Shown: positions 1-8,790 of the stretch, in pieces
Layout: every line of letters starts with the position of its first letter
Position numbering within the stretch: the first letter of the stretch is position 1
Source: Spirochaetes bacterium GWE1_32_154
GTDB lineage: Bacteria; Spirochaetota; GWE2-31-10
Length of the DNA: 64,000 nt
Reading direction: 5' to 3'
Assembly (NCBI GenBank): GCA_001829315.1
Contig: MIAY01000025.1
Location: 62,928 to 126,927, forward strand
Translations under genes and position numbers: made by a program
The notes under the pieces: generated by a model
Databases searched by the model: none
Seen by the model: only the letters and a program-made list of their open reading frames with translations
What the model was told of the DNA's origin: nothing

Positions 1-522
1 TTTTACAAGAAGATCCATAAGGTTAAGTAAGCGATACGGGGTTTCTAATAAAATAATAGTTTCTTCACGTTTTAAAAGTTTTTTTAAGTCAAGTTCTCTC
101 TGCTCTTTTTTTTGGGATATAAAACCTGCGAAATAAAAATCTTTTATTTCAAATTGAGATAATGGTAGTGCGGTAATAATTGAGTTAGCACCGGGCAACG
201 ATACGAGATTAATTTTTTTCCGTCTTAAATGTGATAAGAGATGAAAACCCGGGTCTTCAAAAAGTGGTGTTCCGCAGTCAGACACCAGCGCACCGGTTAG
301 TTTTTTTTCAATCATTTCATCAACGATGCTGATTGCTTCAGTTTCACTTTTTCTTTGACATTCAATATATTCTTTAATCGGGATGTTAAGGGCAAGACAT
401 AACTGTTTGTATTCTTTACCATGTTCACAGACAACAAAATCAACCGTTTTCAGGATATTGAGTGCACGAATTGTAATGTCTTCAAAATTCCCGATGGGAG
501 TCGCAACAATATAAAAATTCAT
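1..522 (-). CDS. rsmI: 16S rRNA (cytidine-1402-2'-O)-methyltransferase, C-terminus cut by window edge
   Basis: The reading frame opens with ATG at 522 and runs without a stop to base 1, giving 174 codons of an expected 220-290, so only the C-terminus is missing. The start follows an AAGGA ribosome-binding site. Visible family motifs are ATPIGNFEDITIRAL near residues 7-21, SDCGTPLFEDPG near residue 85 and LPGANSIITALPLS near residue 112. These are the tetrapyrrole-methylase-fold motifs of RsmI, which 2'-O-methylates C1402 of 16S rRNA using S-adenosylmethionine. Small departures from the usual GTPIGNL and SDAGTP are present but do not break the fold. It is transcribed divergently from nadC with 84 bp between them. 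The family call is firm; the missing end prevents a check of full length. Confidence 0.93.
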   Translation of the reverse strand, partial: MNFYIVATPIGNFEDITIRALNILKTVDFVVCEHGKEYKQLCLALNIPIKEYIECQRKSETEAISIVDEMIEKKLTGALVSDCGTPLFEDPGFHLLSHLRRKKINLVSLPGANSIITALPLSQFEIKDFYFAGFISQKKEQRELDLKKLLKREETIILLETPYRLLNLMDLLVK

Positions 523-606
523 AAATATTCCTTTAGTTGTAAAATATTTTTATATAATTAATTTTAATAAAATGGTAGAATAAATTATTACAAAACAGGA
601 AATAGT

Positions 607-1422
607 ATGGATATAGAAACTCAGATTAAATTTGCTTTAGAAGAAGATTGTAGAGATACCGGTGATGTTACTTCCGATGCAATATTCAGTGATGAATATG
701 CAGAATATAAACTTATAGCAAAAGATAGTGGAATTATCTGCGGGGTAGATGTTTTTAAAAAAGTTTTTGAAATAGTTGATCCGGAAATAAAAGTGCGATT
801 ATTATATAAAGATGGTGATGAAATAAAATCATTTGATGTTATTTCAGAAATTACCGGTCCGGTTAAAGGGATTTTAAAAGCTGAAAGAACAGCACTTAAT
901 TTCATTTCACATTTAAGTGCTGTTGCGACAAAAACGGCTTTATTTGTTTCAGAATCACATGGCATTAGAATTTTAGATACCCGTAAAACAATACCGGGTC
1001 TTCGTGATTTGCAGAAATATGCTGTGAAAACCGGTGGCGGTGAAAATCATCGAATTGGTTTATACGATATGGTAATGATCAAAGATAATCACATCGACGG
1101 ATGTGGCAGCATAACGAAAGCTGTCGAAAAAGTGAGAAAAAAGTGGGGCGACCGTTACAAAATAGAAGTTGAAACAAGAACTCTTGATGAGGTGAACGAA
1201 GCATTGTCATGCAATGTTGATCGTATCATGCTTGATAATATGGATAATGAAACTATGACTAGAGCAGTTTTACTTATTAACAAAAAAGCTGAAGTGGAAG
1301 CATCGGGTAATATGACGCTGGAACGCTTAAAAACATTGTCAGGGACAGGAATTGATTTTGTTTCCTTCGGGGAACTTACCCATACAATTAAAGTATTTGA
1401 TTTTTCTCTTGTAAAACAGTAG
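607..1422 (+). CDS. nadC: nicotinate-nucleotide pyrophosphorylase (carboxylating)
   Basis: The 271-residue protein is a quinolinate phosphoribosyltransferase, which converts quinolinate and PRPP to nicotinate mononucleotide, CO2 and pyrophosphate in de novo NAD synthesis. The signature spans residues 121-163: RILDTRKTIPGLR, KYAVKTGGGENHRIGL and MVMIKDNH carry the substrate-binding Arg, Lys and His residues. RTALNFISHLSAVAT (residues 94-108) is the usual domain linker motif. Near the C-terminus, EVETRTLDE and MLDNM carry the barrel acidic residues. Length is slightly below the family's roughly 280. It lies 12 bp upstream of nadB on the same strand, so the two are very probably cotranscribed. 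No nadA (quinolinate synthase) is nearby. Confidence 0.96.
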   Translation: MDIETQIKFALEEDCRDTGDVTSDAIFSDEYAEYKLIAKDSGIICGVDVFKKVFEIVDPEIKVRLLYKDGDEIKSFDVISEITGPVKGILKAERTALNFISHLSAVATKTALFVSESHGIRILDTRKTIPGLRDLQKYAVKTGGGENHRIGLYDMVMIKDNHIDGCGSITKAVEKVRKKWGDRYKIEVETRTLDEVNEALSCNVDRIMLDNMDNETMTRAVLLINKKAEVEASGNMTLERLKTLSGTGIDFVSFGELTHTIKVFDFSLVKQ

Positions 1423-1434
1423 GAGAGTAGTAAT

Positions 1435-2997
1435 TTGAAAAAGGTTTTTGATGTAATAATTATTGGAACAGGAATTTCCGGTTTATCTAATGCAATTTAT
1501 CTTAAAGAAATGGGTATGGATACTCTTGTCATTACCAAAAATGATGAAATTTCAGAAAGTAACACCTATTATGCTCAAGGCGGGATTATTGCTAAGAAAG
1601 AAGATGATACTGCTTCTTCACTGTCTAAAGATATTCTCAATGCAGGGTGTTATTACAATAATTTATCGGCTGTGAAACATTTTTCAGAAACCGGCCCGGG
1701 GCTGGTGTTTGATTTTTTGATAGATAAAATCGGTGTTAATTTCAGTAAAGATGAAAATAACAAAATTGATTATACCGAAGAGGCTGCACATTCAAATAGA
1801 AGAATTGTTCATTATGAAGATCATACCGGTGATAAAATCATTGAAGATCTAATTGCGTATGCTAAGAAAATCGGTGTCTCAATTCTCAATTCACATACGG
1901 CAATCGACTTAATTACTAATAATCACCATTCAAAAGACTGTCAGGAATTATATAAAAAACGGGAAGTTATGGGGGTGTATGTTCTTAATAATCTTGAGTC
2001 CACTGTTGATACAATACTTGCTAATTATGTTATCATTGCATCAGGCGGGGCGGGGAATCTTTATCAGCATACAACAAATCCTGCTTCGGCTACAGGTGAT
2101 GGTGTCAGTATGGCATATCGTGCCGGTGCCGATATAATCAATTCCGAATTTATCCAGTTTCATCCGACTTCATTATTTCACCGGGATATAAAACGCTTTT
2201 TAATCTCAGAGTCATTGCGTGGTGAAGGTGCAAAACTTATTAATCATAAAGGTGAAGAGTTCATGCAGAATTATTCACATTTAAAAGAGCTGGCTCCAAG
2301 AGATGTGGTTGCACGGGCGATGTATGAGGAAATGTCCAAATCAGGTGAAGAATATATGTTTCTTGATATTTCACATAATTATAAAGGTAAGGTTCCTGTT
2401 GAAGAACGGTTTTCACATATTTTTAGAACATGTCAGAAAGGTGGTATTGATATACGAACTGAACCTATTCCGGTTGTACCTGCTGCACATTATTTCTGTG
2501 GTGGTATCAAAGTTGATTTAAACGGTCGTACATCATTGAAAAATCTATATGCAATAGGCGAAGTTAGCTGTACCGGTTTGCACGGGGCAAATCGTCTTGC
2601 TTCCACTTCATTATTAGAAGGTCTGGTATGGGCTCGAAATGCAGCTGAACACATAAAAGGTAATTTTCAGCAAATGAAAGTATCCCGGTTAAATAATATC
2701 CCTGATTGGGATTCTCCTGAGTTCAGGGAAGAGTTTGATCCGTTATTAATTAAGCAGGATTTCCAGGCAATCAAATTAACAATGTGGAATTATGCCGGTA
2801 TTATCAGAACTAAAAAAGGACTTGATAGAGCAAAATCAGATCTTAATTATTATTCACATAGAATTATGAAATTTTATCGGGAAGCGAAATTAAATAAATC
2901 AATTATAGAATTAAGAAACGCGATAATCACCGCATCAATTATTGTTGATTCTGCAATGCATAATAGTAAATCGTTAGGGTGTCACTTTGTTAAGTGA
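1435..2997 (+). CDS. nadB: L-aspartate oxidase
   Basis: The 520-residue flavoprotein oxidises L-aspartate to iminoaspartate, the first step of de novo NAD synthesis. FAD-binding GTGISGL lies at residues 11-17. TYYAQGGII, the ASGGAGNLYQHTTNPASATG stretch with QFHPT after it, SESLRGEGA, LAPRDVVARAM and GEVSCTGLHGANRLASTS are the succinate-dehydrogenase/aspartate-oxidase signatures in order. The start codon is TTG, supported by AGGAGAG about 8 bases upstream and a first strand (KKVFDVIIIGTG) right at the N-terminus. NadC is directly upstream and a lipoprotein gene directly downstream. Its C-terminal helical domain is complete. Confidence 0.96.
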   Translation: MKKVFDVIIIGTGISGLSNAIYLKEMGMDTLVITKNDEISESNTYYAQGGIIAKKEDDTASSLSKDILNAGCYYNNLSAVKHFSETGPGLVFDFLIDKIGVNFSKDENNKIDYTEEAAHSNRRIVHYEDHTGDKIIEDLIAYAKKIGVSILNSHTAIDLITNNHHSKDCQELYKKREVMGVYVLNNLESTVDTILANYVIIASGGAGNLYQHTTNPASATGDGVSMAYRAGADIINSEFIQFHPTSLFHRDIKRFLISESLRGEGAKLINHKGEEFMQNYSHLKELAPRDVVARAMYEEMSKSGEEYMFLDISHNYKGKVPVEERFSHIFRTCQKGGIDIRTEPIPVVPAAHYFCGGIKVDLNGRTSLKNLYAIGEVSCTGLHGANRLASTSLLEGLVWARNAAEHIKGNFQQMKVSRLNNIPDWDSPEFREEFDPLLIKQDFQAIKLTMWNYAGIIRTKKGLDRAKSDLNYYSHRIMKFYREAKLNKSIIELRNAIITASIIVDSAMHNSKSLGCHFVK

Positions 2998-3008
2998 AGG
3001 GGAGTACC

Positions 3009-4067
3009 GTGCGTAAAACCGGTTTATTGTTGATAGGTATTCAATGTTTATTGTTACTTTCTTCGTGTAACAAAAAGGTTAATGAAATCTTCTTTATAGA
3101 AAACAATAATAGTCCGTATTCGATCCCGGATAGAAAGAGAAATATATATAATGAAAATAAAAAGAAACAATTGGTAACTGAGATTGTAGAACCGCTTGTT
3201 ACACTTAATCCATTTTCTGCAAGTACACAATCTGATATTTTTGTAAGAAATGCAACAATGGGAGCTTTGGTGTATGTAAGTCACCGGTATGGTGATGTTT
3301 ACCCTTTTTTATGTGATTATTTTAAGGTATCAGACAATCAGCTCGATTATGATTTTACTATCCCGGGTAATTTAAAATTCTCTGATGGCAGCCCGCTAAC
3401 TATTGATGATGTTGTAGAAAGTTTTAACCTGTTAAATACAATTTTAAAAGATTCAAATATTTACTTTAGATTTGTTTCCCGTTCTAATAGTGTGACGATA
3501 ACAAAAATTAATCATGAAACAATCAGGTTGTCACTTAAAAAAATCGATGATAATTTTCTGTTTAACCTTACTCATTATTCCATAGTAAAAAGAGATGAAT
3601 TACTTTCTTTAACTGATAAAATATCGTTTTATAATACAATTCAATTTACATCAGCAGGCCCGTATGTAATTAAAAATAAGCAGGAAAGTTTTATTGTTTT
3701 AGCTCGAAATCATTATTATCACCGGAAAAGTAATTCAGGTAATGTAAGACCATATACCGATGAGATAAAAGTGAATCTTACGAAAAATCGTGATAGTACA
3801 GTAGAGTCAATATCTTTTCAGGAGCTTGATTTTATTATGTATAAAAATGTGAATACGACTGGTTTATTATTGAATAATCCCGGGAAAAACTATAGAATTA
3901 TACGTTGTGATATGAATGATAGTACAATTGAGCCCCAACTTTTGCTTATTACAAACTATGCAATTTCAAATATTTACTATAACCCTGCCTTGTCGGCATG
4001 GCCGGATTTGGACACTCTTGAAAACTGCTTAGTTGCAGGTTCATTGAAGAACCTGATTTATAAATGA
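3009..4067 (+). CDS. lipoprotein resembling the N-terminal part of a family-5 extracellular solute-binding protein
   Basis: About 352 residues. The preferred start is GTG at 3009, because AAGGGGAG lies just upstream; an in-frame GTG at 2994 overlaps the nadB stop codon. The N-terminus is a lipoprotein signal (LLLLSSC), so the mature protein should be a lipid-anchored envelope protein. The section around residues 55-140 matches oligopeptide-binding (SBP_bac_5) proteins: VTLNPF, then FKVSDNQLDYDFTIPGNLKF followed by SDGSPLTIDDVVESFNLL. Family members are usually 500-600 residues. This one ends about where the second lobe should begin, so it is either a degenerate copy or a specialised half-size protein. 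No permease or ATPase genes flank it. Position behind nadC-nadB suggests cotranscription; ligand unknown. Confidence 0.6.
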   Translation: MRKTGLLLIGIQCLLLLSSCNKKVNEIFFIENNNSPYSIPDRKRNIYNENKKKQLVTEIVEPLVTLNPFSASTQSDIFVRNATMGALVYVSHRYGDVYPFLCDYFKVSDNQLDYDFTIPGNLKFSDGSPLTIDDVVESFNLLNTILKDSNIYFRFVSRSNSVTITKINHETIRLSLKKIDDNFLFNLTHYSIVKRDELLSLTDKISFYNTIQFTSAGPYVIKNKQESFIVLARNHYYHRKSNSGNVRPYTDEIKVNLTKNRDSTVESISFQELDFIMYKNVNTTGLLLNNPGKNYRIIRCDMNDSTIEPQLLLITNYAISNIYYNPALSAWPDLDTLENCLVAGSLKNLIYK

Positions 4068-4088
4068 TATTACTAAAAAGGAAGGAAT

Positions 4089-4556
4089 ATGGATAAATAT
4101 ATTAATAATTTTACAGAACTTATGAGGTTTTTTCTGTTTTTTTTTATTATTTCTTTTATGTTACTCATAACGTATAGTTTAAGTTTTTATATTTCTGATC
4201 TTGTCAGGATATTCAGAAATCCTTTGAAAATTATTTATATAGTTATTTATTCATCAATTGCCGGTTTTTATTTTTCAGCATATATTGTTTATAATGTAAA
4301 AAAAGCAAAAGTTCTTTTTTTTATTTCCGGGATATTAACCTTGTTTTATTTACATGAATATCAAAGGAATATTTTCTTTTATTCAATAGATACTTTTTAT
4401 TCGGTAATTTTCTCGTATATTTATTTGGTTTCCGGCATTATTGGTATAGTTTTAGCAACGATTGCATTGGTAATTCAATTGAAAGGTGGCGGGAATGATT
4501 TTTCGTTTTATTATAAAAAGAATAAGAATATAAAAGACTCAGAGTCGTTTATTTAG
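4089..4556 (+). CDS. small four-helix membrane protein, unknown function
   Basis: 155 residues, nearly all hydrophobic and aromatic, with four likely membrane segments around residues 12-36, 46-68, 74-92 and 102-130, then a short charged tail (YYKKNKNIKDSE). I do not recognise the family. ATG is preceded by AAGGAAGG, a good ribosome-binding site. It follows the solute-binding-like lipoprotein by 21 bp on the same strand and is probably the last gene of the nadC operon. It converges with the PAS/GGDEF gene; no clear terminator hairpin is seen in the short gap. Confidence 0.65.
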   Translation: MDKYINNFTELMRFFLFFFIISFMLLITYSLSFYISDLVRIFRNPLKIIYIVIYSSIAGFYFSAYIVYNVKKAKVLFFISGILTLFYLHEYQRNIFFYSIDTFYSVIFSYIYLVSGIIGIVLATIALVIQLKGGGNDFSFYYKKNKNIKDSESFI

Positions 4557-4614
4557 TTGATACAATGAAGTACTTTGTGATAACATTTCTCTAATCATTG
4601 CGATATTTTTTTAT

Positions 4615-5523
4615 TTACTTACTACAGGTGATGGTGTTTTTTCCTTTTGCTTTACTTTGTCGTAAAAGTGCAGTCGCACAGTTATGAGTCTCTTCCTGAG
4701 TGGCATGTTTACTAACCATACATGCTCCTGCAGATAATGAGAAATAGAAAATTGAAGAATCATATGCGCTCATCCAGCTTTTTTCAGTAAAAAACCTGAT
4801 CCTTTCCGATATAAACTCAAGTTCATCAAAGGTAATATTTTCAACAATAACAATAAAAGTTCCGCCATCTATTCTAAATGCTATATCAAATTCACGAATA
4901 AGATTTTTAAGATTCTTTGCTACTATTTCGATACATTTAGTACCGAAATCTTTACCGTGTATTGTATTAATAGTATTAAGATCGTCAATATCACACAGTA
5001 TATACCCATACATAAGTCCGTCAAGATCAATGCTTGTTTTTACTTTGTTATAATACATCTCAAGCATTAGACTATTACCAAGTCCGGTTAAAGTGTCACG
5101 TAAATCAATAGATGTTGTGTTGGAATAAAGTGTAATAATATCAAGAGTTTTTGATAAGTCAAAGAATATTTCTGATGCACCGCAAATAGTGTTGTTCTCA
5201 TCGTACATTGGTGAAATTCTGATTTTTACAGGAACCCGATGGCCATCTTTATGGTGGAGAAATAATTCTGCCTCCCGTAATTTACCATCAGTAAGTGTCT
5301 GGTGAAGCGGACATCCACTTATACATATTTCATTATTAAATTTATCAAGATGACGGAGTATGTTGTCAGAACATTGTGAACCGACAACTTCATCACGCTT
5401 ATATCCGGTTATTGCTTCCGCACGTTTATTCCATGTTGTAATGACCTGGTTTTTATCAACAAAATAAACACCTTCATAGAGATTATCAACCAGATCAAAG
5501 TAAAACGTATTTGTCATATTCAT
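4615..5523 (-). CDS. PAS domain protein with degenerate GGDEF domain
   Basis: About 302 residues from ATG at 5523. A GTG at 5574 is also in frame, but would overlap the upstream gene and adds residues unlike the PAS fold. The N-terminal PAS domain (residues 5-125) contains a Cys cluster (NEICISGCPLHQTLTDG) typical of PAS domains attached to GGDEF proteins, then VPVKIRISPMYDENN. The C-terminal half is GGDEF-like: DTLTGLGN opens the domain and YILCDIDDLNTINT corresponds to the metal/substrate loop. The active-site loop reads RIDGGTF where RYGGDEF is expected, so the catalytic acidic pair is missing. I infer loss of diguanylate cyclase activity and a possible c-di-GMP or GTP-sensing or scaffold role. 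It is cytoplasmic, with no membrane segment. Confidence 0.82.
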   Translation of the reverse strand: MNMTNTFYFDLVDNLYEGVYFVDKNQVITTWNKRAEAITGYKRDEVVGSQCSDNILRHLDKFNNEICISGCPLHQTLTDGKLREAELFLHHKDGHRVPVKIRISPMYDENNTICGASEIFFDLSKTLDIITLYSNTTSIDLRDTLTGLGNSLMLEMYYNKVKTSIDLDGLMYGYILCDIDDLNTINTIHGKDFGTKCIEIVAKNLKNLIREFDIAFRIDGGTFIVIVENITFDELEFISERIRFFTEKSWMSAYDSSIFYFSLSAGACMVSKHATQEETHNCATALLRQSKAKGKNTITCSK

Positions 5524-5554
5524 AAGACCGCCATTGTGTGTAGGACAACATTTT

Positions 5555-6883
5555 TTAATTCGGAATAACCGCACCTGTTTTTAAATCAATTACGATGTTA
5601 TTGTCGTTTGGTGGTAAATCAGTCCACCAGCCATATATTAAATCTTTTTGAGTGAATGTTACGATTTTACTCCATAGAGATAGCCCTGAATATGAAATAA
5701 TTTCTTCAGGCGGTATTTCGTCACCTTTTAAATGAGCAACATACGCTTTTGCCACAAAGTCACTAATTGTGTCAATATCTTCATTTCTGACTTTAAACTT
5801 TTTCAGAGTCTTTGATGCCATGATTTTCGTTCCTTCAGTAACAAAGGTATGTGAGTAATTTTCAAAATCAGGTATTGATTCAAGACTCGATATAATTTCA
5901 CTTTTAATATTCATTCTCTGTTCGTGTGAAATATTAATAACTCTATACGGTGAAGGGTAGGTAACCGGAGATCCTGTTTCAATATCAAAAATGAAATTTC
6001 CATCTGTATATTTTTTTGAAGTGACATCCTGACTATGAAAATGTCCTGTGAAAACAAAATTCATTTTGTAGTAACTGAAAAGTTTTGCGATTTCATTATA
6101 ATTATTAACGACATATTCACCATAGAATTGCTCATTAGCCGGATAATGTTCAAGAATTCCGTGATGCATCGTGCCGATAACAGCTTTATTCTGTTTTTGA
6201 GCCTGTTGTAAAACATTTTCAATCCACTCTAATGTTGAGTGTTTAAATGCACCATCAGTCTCCGGGTGTGAATTTAAATCATTTATACCCCATTGAGTTG
6301 AGTCAAGTGCCAACAGCCATAGTCCTGAAACCGGTTCTACAAGATAACTAAGTGATTCTTTATCCCGGTCGATTGCATCATTAAACCCTAAATCTGCATA
6401 CAAGGTTTGAAACTCATGTTCGTTAATTGTTTTTGTCTGTATTGTTTTGTCATCAATATATTGCACACCATCACCACTTTTAATATCATGATTTCCGGGA
6501 ATACAAAAAACCTTTATGTTTTTATCACGAAAACGTTGCAGTTTTGCAATCATCGCCTGATGATTGATTAACTCGGAATCTTTTGTGATATCACCGCTAA
6601 TTATGAGGAATTGTATGTTTTCTTTAAGTATTCGGTCAAACATGGTATCGATAATGATGCCACTTTCAAGCAGTAATTTTCTGTCATTTTCAATGTAGTT
6701 TTTAAATGCTGCCCCGTCAATTCCCAATGATTTATCATAGTAATGCAAATCTGTTACAATAGCAAAATTTGCTTCAGGGAAAGGTTGGAATTGTGGTACA
6801 TCTGAGTTTTCAGACCTGAATTTATATTCATTTGAACATGAAAAAATGATAAAAACGAAAAAAAATACAGCTGAAAATCTCAT
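5555..6883 (-). CDS. calcineurin-like metallophosphoesterase lipoprotein
   Basis: 442 residues with a lipoprotein signal (VFIIFSC), so probably periplasmic and lipid-anchored. All blocks of the calcineurin-like phosphoesterase fold are present in order: IVTDLHYYD (near residue 42), ISGDITKDSE, CIPGNHDI, TMHHGI and FTGHFHSQD. These supply the two-metal site. The last 120 residues, ending in a stretch with DLPPNDNNIVIDL, form an accessory region I cannot assign. It sits between dapL and the PAS/GGDEF gene on the same strand, with 15 bp to dapL, suggesting one transcript. Substrate cannot be read from the sequence; phosphodiesterase or nucleotidase-like activity is the family expectation. Confidence 0.88.
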   Translation of the reverse strand: MRFSAVFFFVFIIFSCSNEYKFRSENSDVPQFQPFPEANFAIVTDLHYYDKSLGIDGAAFKNYIENDRKLLLESGIIIDTMFDRILKENIQFLIISGDITKDSELINHQAMIAKLQRFRDKNIKVFCIPGNHDIKSGDGVQYIDDKTIQTKTINEHEFQTLYADLGFNDAIDRDKESLSYLVEPVSGLWLLALDSTQWGINDLNSHPETDGAFKHSTLEWIENVLQQAQKQNKAVIGTMHHGILEHYPANEQFYGEYVVNNYNEIAKLFSYYKMNFVFTGHFHSQDVTSKKYTDGNFIFDIETGSPVTYPSPYRVINISHEQRMNIKSEIISSLESIPDFENYSHTFVTEGTKIMASKTLKKFKVRNEDIDTISDFVAKAYVAHLKGDEIPPEEIISYSGLSLWSKIVTFTQKDLIYGWWTDLPPNDNNIVIDLKTGAVIPN

Positions 6884-6898
6884 AATGACCTCAATACG

Positions 6899-8125
6899 TT
6901 ATTTTAAATTAGAAATTCTTTTTACAGCTTCAATTACATTTTCTCGCTCACCAAAAGCGGATAACCGGAAATAACCTTCTCCACATTTACCGAACCCTGA
7001 ACCAGGCGTGCCGACAACTTGTATCTCATTTAAAAGTTTATGGAAAAATTCCCAGCTTGTTAAGTTACCCGGGGTTTTTAACCAGATGTACGGTGAGTTA
7101 ATTCCACCGGTTGACTCGATTCCCAAAGTTGATAAACCATCTTTGATTATTTTCGCATTTTCAAGGTAATAATCGATTATTGAAGTAATTTCTTTTTTGC
7201 CTTCTTTTGTAAAAATTGCACCGGCACCCTTTTGAATTAAATATGCTGTACCATTAAATTTGGTCGTTTGTCTTCTGTTCCATAATTTATTAAGTTCGTA
7301 CTGATTTCCTGCGTCATCCCATATCATAAGTTCTTTCGGTATGATTGTATAAGAAAGTCTTGTTCCGGTAAAACCGGCAGTTTTTGAAAGGCTTCTAAAT
7401 TCAACAGCTACTTCTTTAGCCCCTTCAATTTCATAGATTGATTTCGGGATAGAACTGTCTTTTATAAATGCCTCATACGCAGCGTCAAAAAGTATTAATG
7501 CTTTATTTTTCTTTGCATATAAAACCCATTTTTCAAGTTCTTCTTTAGTTGCAGTCTGACCGGTAGGGTTATTAGGAAAGCATAAATAAATAAGATCAAC
7601 TGGTTCTTTTGGCAGATCAGGTCTGAAATCATTTTCTTTGTTACATTCAAGATAGACAAAATTGGTATATCTTCCGTTTACATATTCACCGCTTCTGCCT
7701 GCCATTACATTACTGTCCACATATACAGGATAAACAGGATCCGGAATGGCAATTTTAATGTCATTATCAAACAGCTCCTGGAAATTTGCAGTGTCTTCTT
7801 TAGCACCGGTTGAAACAAAAATTTCATCTGCACTGATATTGATGTTTCGTGATGTAAAGTCATTTTCAGCAATCATTTCTCTCAGGAAGCTGTACCCTTG
7901 TTCCGGCCCGTACCCTTTGAATGTTTCTTTAGCTGACATTTCCTGAATTGCCGATTGTAAGGCTTCAATTACTTTCGGTGTAAGTGGTTTCGTAACATCA
8001 CCGATTCCTAATCTGATTATTTTTTTATCAGGATTTTGTTTTTGATATTCTGATATTTTTTTTGATATTTCTGAAAATAGATAGTTGCCCGGTAATTTAT
8101 TATAATTTTTATTTACTTTTATCAT
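6899..8125 (-). CDS. dapL: LL-diaminopimelate aminotransferase
   Basis: 408 residues, the normal length for DapL, a PLP-dependent class I/II aminotransferase. It converts tetrahydrodipicolinate to LL-diaminopimelate in one step for lysine and peptidoglycan synthesis. Diagnostic segments are IIRLGIGDVTKPL, FKGYGPEQGYSFLRE, DEIFVSTGAKED, PDPVYPVYVDSNVMAG and LCFPNNPTGQTATKEEL. EFRSLSKTAGFTGTRLSY contains the Lys that binds PLP. ATG at 8125 follows AAAGGAG at ideal spacing. The DapL pathway is shared by spirochaetes, chlamydiae, some deltaproteobacteria, plants and others, so it fits but does not prove the taxonomic guess. Confidence 0.95.
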   Translation of the reverse strand: MIKVNKNYNKLPGNYLFSEISKKISEYQKQNPDKKIIRLGIGDVTKPLTPKVIEALQSAIQEMSAKETFKGYGPEQGYSFLREMIAENDFTSRNINISADEIFVSTGAKEDTANFQELFDNDIKIAIPDPVYPVYVDSNVMAGRSGEYVNGRYTNFVYLECNKENDFRPDLPKEPVDLIYLCFPNNPTGQTATKEELEKWVLYAKKNKALILFDAAYEAFIKDSSIPKSIYEIEGAKEVAVEFRSLSKTAGFTGTRLSYTIIPKELMIWDDAGNQYELNKLWNRRQTTKFNGTAYLIQKGAGAIFTKEGKKEITSIIDYYLENAKIIKDGLSTLGIESTGGINSPYIWLKTPGNLTSWEFFHKLLNEIQVVGTPGSGFGKCGEGYFRLSAFGERENVIEAVKRISNLK

Positions 8126-8226
8126 TTGATAACTCCTTTTGATATTAATTAAAATAATTAAGTTGATTTGTCAAATAATTTCATATGGAAGAGACTCAAA
8201 AAAAATCTATTTAGTAAAGGATATCT

Positions 8227-8640
8227 CTAAAAACCAATCAGCGTTTTTACATCAAGAAGAACTTCTTTATCAATGTCTGAATTCTGCTCAGCTTCTTCTT
8301 TATACTCAATATTTTCAAGTTTATAAGCCTGCTCATAGTTTTTATAATTTTCATAACGGTAGCAAAGCATTTTGAATGTTGTATTTACCATTTCGTTAAC
8401 ATCTTCTTTATTTGAAAAAACACAACAGCCAGTTTCCGGTGACCACATGATATTTAAAGAGTTTTTTGTATTGTCAGTCACAGCTATAGTATTTTCGTCT
8501 TCTTCTCTGTATGAAGATACCGTAAATCCGGTTGCTTTTTTGAATAATTTATAAAAATCTTTCAATTGCGTTTTATGTTCATAATCCTGAAAATCAATGT
8601 ATAACACCTGATTTTTTTCGTGACAAATTATTTTACCCAT
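8227..8640 (-). CDS. hypothetical acidic protein
   Basis: 137 residues, soluble and acidic, with no signal peptide or membrane helix. I do not recognise the family. A strand-rich start (GKIICHEKNQVLYIDFQDY) and an SLNIMWSPETGCCVFSNKED centre suggest a small alpha/beta fold. The C-terminal third is charged (KEEAEQNSDIDKEVL). An AAGGA ribosome-binding site precedes the ATG. It lies upstream of dapL on the same strand, about 100 bp away. A 78-codon reading frame on the opposite strand overlaps it but has poor composition and is not credited. Confidence 0.6.
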   Translation of the reverse strand: MGKIICHEKNQVLYIDFQDYEHKTQLKDFYKLFKKATGFTVSSYREEDENTIAVTDNTKNSLNIMWSPETGCCVFSNKEDVNEMVNTTFKMLCYRYENYKNYEQAYKLENIEYKEEAEQNSDIDKEVLLDVKTLIGF

Positions 8641-8742
8641 TTTTTTCCTTTTTTATTTTGAAGAGGCTCACATAATTTCTTTTAAAATTTGATTGCCGGT
8701 AAGTGAATTATACCATTATATGTAATAATTACGAAATAAAAA

Positions 8743-8770
8743 TTGATTTTTTATAGGAAAATTGTATAAT
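8743..8770 (+). promoter_or_regulatory. candidate sigma-70 promoter of galE
   Basis: TTGATT (8743-8748) and TATAAT (8765-8770) are separated by 16 bases. The predicted start point would fall about 14 bases before the galE ATG at 8791, leaving room for the GGAG ribosome-binding site. In AT-rich DNA such matches arise by chance, so this is suggestive only. Confidence 0.45.
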
Positions 8771-8790
8771 AGTTAAAATTGGAGTTAAGT

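Noticed and set aside
8126-8226. Lysine-type riboswitch before dapL
   Set aside because: The gap is only about 100 bp of AT-rich sequence without the expected stems.
8139-8375. 78-codon reading frame on the plus strand
   Set aside because: It is antisense to the 137-residue gene, which has a good ribosome-binding site and better composition.
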